Source of the DNA: Cryptomeria japonica
Lineage: Eukaryota; Streptophyta; Pinopsida; Cupressales; Cupressaceae
DNA length: 64,000 nt
Reading direction: 5' to 3'
Assembly (NCBI RefSeq): GCF_030272615.1
Contig: NC_081412.1
Span: forward strand, 697,055,656-697,119,655
Positions 57,186 to 64,000 of the stretch are shown piece after piece. Under the pieces are notes generated by a model. The model made no database searches, was not told the DNA's origin, and saw only the letters and a program-made list of their open reading frames with translations. Made by a program: the position numbers and the translations under genes. The stretch's first letter is position 1, and each line of letters begins with the position of its first letter.

Positions 57186-60100
57186 TGTAGCGTCGTAAAT
57201 TGTACGCACTTGCTAGGGTGGTACAATTTCACACCTAGTTTAGCACCCGCCTTAGCGCATTTTGCATTTTGCATTGCATTTCCCCTTTAGCACTTAATTA
57301 ATTAAATTAATTAGGTCTAAGGTTCTATTTTATCATCTCCCATATCATAAAGTTGGGCCCTTTTCATTAAAGTGTGCCCCTTTCATTTTATTCCTCCAAT
57401 ACATTATTTAATCAAAAACCCTAATTAGGTCCTATTTTGAACTTGGGGGCTTGATTTCGGGGGTCAAAACATCTCAAAATCACTTGTAACTTCGGGATTC
57501 TCCCTAAAATCATCATATCCGACGGCCCTGAAAATTTGGTGAAAAGTTGTCGGGACCATGGCGCCCGGAGTGCACACGGTCCCGGACATTTTTCCTGAAA
57601 TTTTAGGAGTGCAATCCAATCATAAAATAAAGCTTAACCCCAAGAAATTGGCAGAAGATTCAATCTCTAGGTTGGCCAAAAGTTGAAATTAAGACCTAGG
57701 GTTTCATATATAAGAGCTCTCTTTCTTCATTTGAAAGGATCCAGAATTTCGGTTTCAAGGACCTTCTACGCAGCGAAAGAGCAGATCTTTGAAGACTTCA
57801 ACAACATTCAACATCCATCCATCAAGCATCCATCAATTTCATTCATCCATTTAGGGCTTTGAAGGCATTGAAGAACAATAAGGGATCATCGACTGAAGAT
57901 TGGCTTGTACCCCTCCCTTGGGGTTGGGTATGATTTCATGTTGTTTTCATGTCTTTGCATAAGCTTCATCATATCATTTGTACTCATGCTTTAGATCACT
58001 TTGCATCTTGATTTGGAGCACTTACATTATCATGTACAAGCAATTAGGGTTTACTTTCTAGGTTGCTCTAGTTTGCTTACTTGCATTTTAGGATCTTGCA
58101 CACACACAAGGTCTGCACACACTACTTTTACAATACAACTTGGCTATTCGTGGAGGTGGAAACCACCAAAGCGGGGGTTTGACTAAGGCAAAACCCTATA
58201 TAGCCGCCTACAACCCTTTTCAGATATAAGTGCAGATTTCCGAATTCAAAGGACGCCGCAAGTTGCAGATCTGACGGAAGCAGACCGAGACAGAACAACA
58301 CACCAAATTTTAGAGCAAAAGACCAGGACAGGGGCGTGGGGTGCCCTGGTCCTGCCAGGACAGGGGCGTTGGGTGCCCTGGTCCCTGGGATAGGGGCGCT
58401 GGGCGCCCTGGTCCTTTTGTCAGACAACAAGTTTCAGATAGCTTTTCAGGTTACCAAACAGCAGTCTCAGGAGCAGTTTCAGTAGCAGAATCAGGACAGT
58501 GGCACTTGCGCCCCCATCCCGAACATTTCCACTTAGATTTTAACCCCAAGTACACATCTGCAGTCTCCTTTTATCCTTGTGTTTACAACTTTTCATCACT
58601 TAATCTCAATCTTGCAATCTTGTTACTAGTTCATACTTGCACTTTAGGGTTAATAGTTGAACTTGCATCATTCTATCTGTAGTCACATAAATCTGTCCAC
58701 TTAATTAAATGAATACTTAGTATTTATTTGATTATTTAACCATCAATTAATAATTAATTAAATTAATATTTAATTAATTCATCTTAACCCTATTCTCCTA
58801 TTAATTAAATAAATTATTCAATTTATTTGATTTAATTCACTTAACCAAATTCAGACCATTAATTAAATAAATAAATCATATTTATTTAATTAAATCTTCT
58901 CTCACATTTAAATAAATTAATATTTATTTAAAACCCCCAAAATCCCACCTCTCACATTATTTTAAATAAATTATTTATTTAAATCACCTTTATCCTCCAC
59001 CCACTTGTATTTTCCTACAAAAGCAAGTTGCACAACTATTTTAAATAAATTATTTATTTAAAATCCTATTTATCCTCACCCACTTGAAACCTTTAATGGT
59101 TTCCCTTAAAGTAGTCAAACTTGATGGCTTTAAAGTCTTCAAACTTGATGGCTTCCTTCTATAATCTTCTTAAGACTTTAATGGTTTTCCTTAAAGTCTT
59201 CAAGCCTTTAATGGTTTCCCTCAAAGTCTTCAAGCATTTTAATGCTTTATCTTCATTTTTCTCATTTAAATAAATTAATATTTATTTGAATATTTATCCA
59301 AATGCAAATTACACCATTTAATTGAAATAAATGATTTTATTTTAATTGAAAATACCAAAATTTCTCCCACTTGCATTTTCCTACAAAATCCACTTGTATG
59401 CCTAAATCCCCTTCTAGATTCTTCTAACCCCTTCCTAATTAGCTTAATCCATCCCCTAATTATTGTCACATTCCTAAGCAAAATGGAGTCACTTCTCAAA
59501 GCCTAAAAGTCTTGGATAACCTTTGAAAGCTTCCAACCTTCAACCACTAAATGGCTCAAAGTCTTTGATAACCATTGAAGGCTTTCAACCTTCAACCACT
59601 TAATCCCCAAAGTCTCCAATAACCATTAATGGTTACCTCAAACCCTCCCACATGGTTAAAACATTTGTTTTGACTCAACCTCTACCCAACCCAAAGGTCT
59701 CATCAAGCCTTTAATGCTTTGACCATGATTATCTCTTAATCATTTGCACAAAGGTTTATCCTTGCATTAACTCCTAATCCAATGGGTAATCTTAATTTAG
59801 ACTTGACCCTTACCTTCTAGATAACCATGAGGTCTTCTCAGGCCTTTAATGCCTCCAACCTCTTCTCTCAACCCAATCCTATGTTGACACTTGTCACCAT
59901 TTTATTGGTGCCAATTGTGCACATGGATCCCCAACTTTCAAACTTGGCCCTTGATTAAACCATTCAATCTTAACCCTTCATTTCTCCATTTCTTCTATAA
60001 ATAGAACCCTTCTCCTCAAGCAAAAAGAAGCATTTTAGAGTATTGTTGTTATACTGGCATTAGCATAGAGCTTTTTCATAGCATCACTATCTACTCTTGC

Positions 60101-60577
60101 ATAGTATTTTCTTATCATATTCAACCATCTTGAATCTCCATATGGCATCCATGGCTAGTGCTAAAAGCTGAGAGCTACACTCGTTTGGGACTTGGAGAGG
60201 AGAGGAACAAGGGAGGAGCAACTATGAGCATCTTAATTAGCTATTTCATTTTATGTTTATATGCTTTCTATTTCATGCTTAATATCTCTCTTGATATGCC
60301 TGTTTAGGATAATCTTTTGTTGCTAACACTAACGTTTGTTTCTTGTGCTCTTGTGTGTGTTGCCATCAAACAGATTTTCTAATCCTTTTTGCAGAGCATC
60401 ACTATCTATCATTTGCAACAAAGGAATAGAAATCCTAATAGGTAGCCCGTGGCTCTCTCTTCCACAAAAAGAAGTAGCCAATTGTGTGATACCTCTAGGC
60501 TCTTTCGTATTCCACAAGTGTGTGATTGAAAGTGAGATTAGGGCATGTTTGCTTAGTGTCACTTTTTCCCCCACACA
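57186..60577 (+). mobile_element. solo LTR of family B inside LTR C
   Basis: TGTAGCGTCG to CCCACACA, bounded by ATTCT at 57181-57185 and 60578-60582. It aligns throughout with the LTR at 1476-3120 except for the inserted family-A LTR. Its own length is 1663 bp, against 1645 bp for the other copy. There is no internal sequence, hence a solo LTR. The GC-rich triple repeat (58325-58413) and 5' stem-loop (57197-57229) are conserved. Confidence 0.92.
58678..60401 (+). mobile_element. solo LTR of family A inside the solo LTR of family B
   Basis: 1724 bp, TGTAGTCACATAAATC to GCAGAGCATCA, with CTATC at 58673-58677 and 60402-60406. The interrupted family-B sequence rejoins exactly as in the 1476-3120 copy. 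TATAAATAG lies at 59996-60004. The 5' part has a string of AT-rich hairpins, and 59090-59240 has a degenerate ~33-bp repeat around TTTAATGGTTTCCCT. It is related by its start to the LTR of element D. Confidence 0.92.
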
Positions 60578-61335
60578 ATTCTATACACTTGGCATGAAGA
60601 TTCAAGTAAGCTTCATCAAGCTATCAACTTCAATTACAAGAATTCAAATTTAGATCTATCTTTTCCCTCAAAAGGAAAGCATTTTGTTGCAATTCAATTC
60701 CATTTCCATTTCACTTATCATTTCAATTTTAAGGTTAATTCCTAAACCGTGGTTTGACCCAAGGAAAACCCCTATCCACAACTATCTTATCTCTCTATGG
60801 TTGTAGGAAATTGATTTAGATGTTGCGATCAAATATTCTGATAGAACAAACAACGATGAACGAGTTCAACTTTTACAAGTGCAAAAAGCAGAGGATCAAA
60901 CCTAGCTCCCACCACCCCGAACTTGAGAAATTTTCTCGATCTTCTAATAGTGGATTATGTGTGTCTCCCTGATCTAGAAAACAACCCACTTGTTTGCTCA
61001 GAAGTTGCAGGACCAGGTTTCATTACCCTCTTGGGCTCGACAATTCAACCTGTCTATGGCTCTGTGTGAAGTTCAGAACATTTTTTTATCACTTTTTTGG
61101 TTAAATTTTATATTTTTTTTCCCTAGATCCAATTTTATAATTCAAATACAACTTCAACTCTAAAAGGGGAAACAACAAATAGGCAAATCCAATCAGCATC
61201 TCAACCCTCTTCTCTAATTGAATTGTGGCTAGATCTATTAGGTTTGCATTCCTCTTTTAATTGTAAGGTTTATCTTGAGAAATTGGTGGTTTTTCTATCC
61301 TAATTGGTGAAACCCTAATTTTCACCCCTTACACA

Positions 61336-61360
61336 TTTTGGTGAACATGACATGCCTCAT
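61336..61360 (+). promoter_or_regulatory. candidate primer-binding region of element C
   Basis: TTTTGGTGAACATGACATG directly follows the LTR end. The TGGTGAAC start at this position is where minus-strand DNA would be primed, but I cannot assign the tRNA. Confidence 0.5.
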
Positions 61361-61789
61361 GCTTATTTCTGATTTTGATTCTCAAATTTGATTTGTATGA
61401 ACTTTTAATATTTACACTCATAGATCATATATGCACTTGATTACATAAATTTAGAGGTTAAATTCATAAAAACCCTAATTTATTCTTCTAAAATTAACTC
61501 GTGGGTTGCATAATTTTTTAATTATATGCTTAGATTTGATTGCTATGACATGTTATGTTTAGATTTAGATGTATCTAGTGTTCAATATCATGACTCAAAA
61601 TATTTAATCCATTGATCAATCAATTATGTTACAAAGAAATTGCATTGTTTAATAATAGTTTACATTTGCAATTATATTAGCAGTTAATACTTCCTTTATT
61701 GTATTTGAGTTTTGTTACCCTTATTCCTAGATCCAATATTCCAGTAGGAAGAATTTATAGACTTAAAGCTTCCCAATGTTTAAATACTA

Positions 61790-63402
61790 AGGATATGGAG
61801 CCTTAATTGACTAACATATTCCATGTGTATGTTGATGCTTCCTCTAATCCCACACATGACATACCTCACATCATGGAGACTCATTCCCCTCATACTTCTC
61901 ATGATGAGGATGACTCATTGACTAGGGTTACTATTGACTAAGTAGAGAAGATCAAGGTAATGAGTTTGAAAATATTCAACAATGGATGGGTCAAAAATAC
62001 TAGGATAGTGATGCAATCCCCTTGATTGAAGGATTGAAAATAATGGTTCAAAGTGATAAGGTAGGTGTGGATGTGTTGCGTGGCCTTGCTCATATTGTTG
62101 ATACCAATATTATGCCAATCAAAAGTTGTGTTCAAATTCATGGTTACTCTCAACCCAATAGCCAAGTTAACCATTCCATCCCTATGCCTACATCCTTGCC
62201 TAGTGTGCCTATATTTACATCTTCTATCATGACTACTTCTAGTCAAAATTTTAATTCTACACATGTTAGTCATGGGGCAAGCCTATTAATCAATATTCTT
62301 ACATATCTCCTTTTGTGAGTCTTCCATTTGTTTCACAACCATCTCCCATACCAACATACCATACTATTCCCCTCCTTATTCTCAACCTCCACTTAATTAC
62401 AACAATATTACTCCTCCATCAAAATCCAATATGTCCAATTCCAATCCATCCACTAGAGTAAACATCAACAACTTATCTCAAATTGTTTCATCCTTACAAC
62501 ACCGATTGGCTTCTTTAACTCAATCCAAATTAAATGTTCTCACATTTGATGTAGTGATCCCTCTATCTAATGAGATTGTCCACGTGGTTCCTCCTAAATA
62601 TGTGCAAATTCCTCAATTAGAGTCATACAACGGAAAAGGTAATCCCTTGACTCATGTGAAGATATTTCAGACCTTGTGTAGTGGTTTCTCTCATGATTAG
62701 AGAATCGTGGCAAAATTATTTACTTGAACCTTTAGAGATAAAGCCTTGCAATGACATTTTTATTTGTTTCCTTATTCTATTACTTATTTTAAACAATTGG
62801 CTAATGCTTTCATTTGACAATTTCAAAATAACATTCGTCCTAAAATTACTTTGGCTGATTAGATTCATTGTAAGCAAGGAGTTAAAGAAAAAGTGATTGA
62901 TTTTATTGGTAGATATAAACATTTGCATTCACAAATTGTTTATCATGTGCCTGATCATGATGTTCAAAGATTTTTTACTACTAATTTACAAAAGGATATT
63001 AGAGATAAGCCTCTATTTTCTAAGTTTACTTCTTTCACGCAATTGTCTATAGTGCTTCATAATTATCAGCTTCAAGTGAGTCAATTTGAATCATCTTCTT
63101 CAATGGCTCTGGTTGATAAGAATGAGAGTGCTCAACAATTGTTTATGAAGTTCAAACACAACAAAGGTTTCATTGAGATAAATGATAACATCAACACTCA
63201 AGTGGCATACATGACACTAGGTGTGGCCCCTTTATTCAAATACTTTAGAAAAGAATCAACTCCTCTTTTTGAGTCTTTGTATAGTATAATGTTGAGATTG
63301 ATGAATGCTAATGTAATGTGGAAAAATTTCCTAGGGTTTCCACCTAAGGAATGGAAGCCACTAGATTTTTCACTTAGGGACATTACATTCAAAAGAGGAT
63401 GA
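61790..63402 (+). pseudogene. Ty3-type Gag of element C, decayed
   Basis: Plus-strand frames, shifted several times, give an acidic N-terminal part (MESHSPHTSHDEDDS-like text), a proline/serine/tyrosine-rich linker (about 62280-62430), then VQIPQLESYNGKGNP with THVKIF (62600-62670), the core FRDKALQWHFYLFP in another frame (about 62725-62775), FIGRYKHLHSQIVYHVPDHD (from 62899) and DVQRFFTTNLQKDIRD. These follow the retrotransposon gag order. The last open frame ends at 63402. No zinc knuckle or protease is reached. At least two frameshifts and several stops are present. Confidence 0.82.
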
Positions 63403-64000
63403 AGAATTCACTAGATCCACTCATGAATTAGGTCAAGACTAAATTCTAAGTGAATTTGGATTGAATGTGTGTTCCTCTTTTGTAAGTTTAAGTGCTGAAA
63501 TTAGTTAAAATGCTGAAAAATGGAGGTAAAAGCATGAAAACAGTGAGCTACAGATGCAAGATTTTTACATGCACCTAGATTTGAGTAATTTAAGTTAAAT
63601 TGGACCCGCTCCCTGAAATTTCCCAAAAAGTGTATGGACCATGGTGCATCACATCAGTCCTCTTAACTTTTCACATGCCAAAGGGGGATGATTTGTCTCT
63701 ATGAATAAAGCTTAATCTAAAGAGTACAACTCTATACCTATTTTCTGCACACAAAAAGAAGAGAAAAGGGGGTTGGGAATAGGGGTTTGCCTAAGTCAAA
63801 TCTCAATTTGGAATAAACCTTGAATGAAATATTGCAAATTATTGAAATAAATAATGGAAAGGTATACCTCAGTCTGCAATGAATGATGATGATGATGCTT
63901 TTCTTCTTGAATGTAATCACATATGTTGTATGAAATGGCATGCACATGACAAAACCCTAACACACACACATGCTTGCAAATGAATGACATAAATTTTCTC
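63403..64000. other. no recognisable gene
   Basis: This follows the gag tract of element C. A short (ATG)n-like run lies near 63884-63897. Minus-strand frames at 63738-63990 lack motifs. Confidence 0.45.

Larger units (their letters stand above)
56702..61335 (+). mobile_element. 5' LTR of element C, split by a nested insertion
   Basis: The left part (56702-57185) begins TGTAGCGTCGTAAGTTG and carries a TATAAAAGG box at 56992-57000. The right part (60583-61335) ends CCCTTACACA next to TTTTGGTGAAC. Without the nested B LTR and one ATTCT copy it is about 1.24 kb. The start is homologous to family B (TGTAGCGTCGTAAATTG), so the two families share ancestry. The 3' LTR lies beyond the window. Confidence 0.75.

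Noticed and set aside
1476-60577. LTR at 1476-3120 and LTR at 57186-60577 as the two ends of one giant element
   Set aside because: The 1476 LTR is preceded by a polypurine tract, so it is a 3' LTR of an element lying to the left. The 57186 copy has its own ATTCT duplication on both sides and is a solo LTR.
1-64000. CRISPR arrays, bacterial operons, rRNA or intact tRNA genes
   Set aside because: None seen. The composition and elements are those of a plant nuclear genome.

Overview
The window looks like intergenic DNA of a conifer (gymnosperm). I find no intact host gene. Almost everything recognisable is a decayed retroelement set in AT-rich, repeat-scarred sequence. The best taxonomic clue is a Penelope-like reverse transcriptase joined to a GIY-YIG endonuclease (12.5-14.25 kb, minus strand). 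Among land plants such elements are known mainly from conifers. Large Ty3-type elements, nested LTRs and many solo LTRs fit a large, slowly purged genome. The species cannot be named from sequence alone.

Layout. 1-3120: 3' end of a Ty3-type element (family B) with polypurine tract and 3' LTR. 3.1-12.5 kb: AT-rich DNA with short tandem duplications, an (AT)n tract, and two decayed coding tracts on the minus strand (5.9-7.1 and 10.5-11.1 kb). 12.55-14.25 kb: the Penelope-like relic, followed by a CpG-rich block and a ~104-bp tandem repeat. 15.2-33.6 kb: mostly featureless AT-rich sequence, with an unidentified decayed coding tract at 20-21.1 kb, two SINE-like tracts, a solo LTR with a TTTAC target-site duplication (28093-28899), and two further CpG-rich blocks. 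33674-36681: a complete short non-autonomous LTR retrotransposon. 37.0-39.1 kb: a minus-strand LINE 3' end (zinc-binding region, then RNase H), interrupted by an LTR-like block and by a copia-type LTR whose element continues to the right.

41.5-53.5 kb: minus-strand element D, a Tat-like Ty3 derivative. Gag and protease are readable. Reverse transcriptase, RNase H and the integrase core are missing, and only the integrase C-terminal tail survives. On the opposite strand, between that tail and the 3' LTR, lies a plant-mobile-domain (PMD) gene, now a pseudogene. Its leader and the gag leader both carry arrays of a CGTCTGTG-like motif, each in the sense orientation of its own transcript. A solo copia-type LTR (53529-54477, duplication AGACA) sits in the 5' side of D.

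56.7-64 kb: a plus-strand Ty3-type element (C) with 5' LTR, primer-binding region and decayed gag. Its LTR contains a solo family-B LTR (57186-60577, duplication ATTCT), which itself contains a solo LTR of a third family (58678-60401, duplication CTATC). The order of events is therefore C, then B, then A.

Nearly all coding relics carry stops explainable by C-to-T change (CGA to TGA, CAG to TAG), as expected for old methylated transposon DNA. The most notable items are the endonuclease-bearing Penelope-like element, the antisense PMD gene with matched leader arrays, and the doubly nested solo LTRs.
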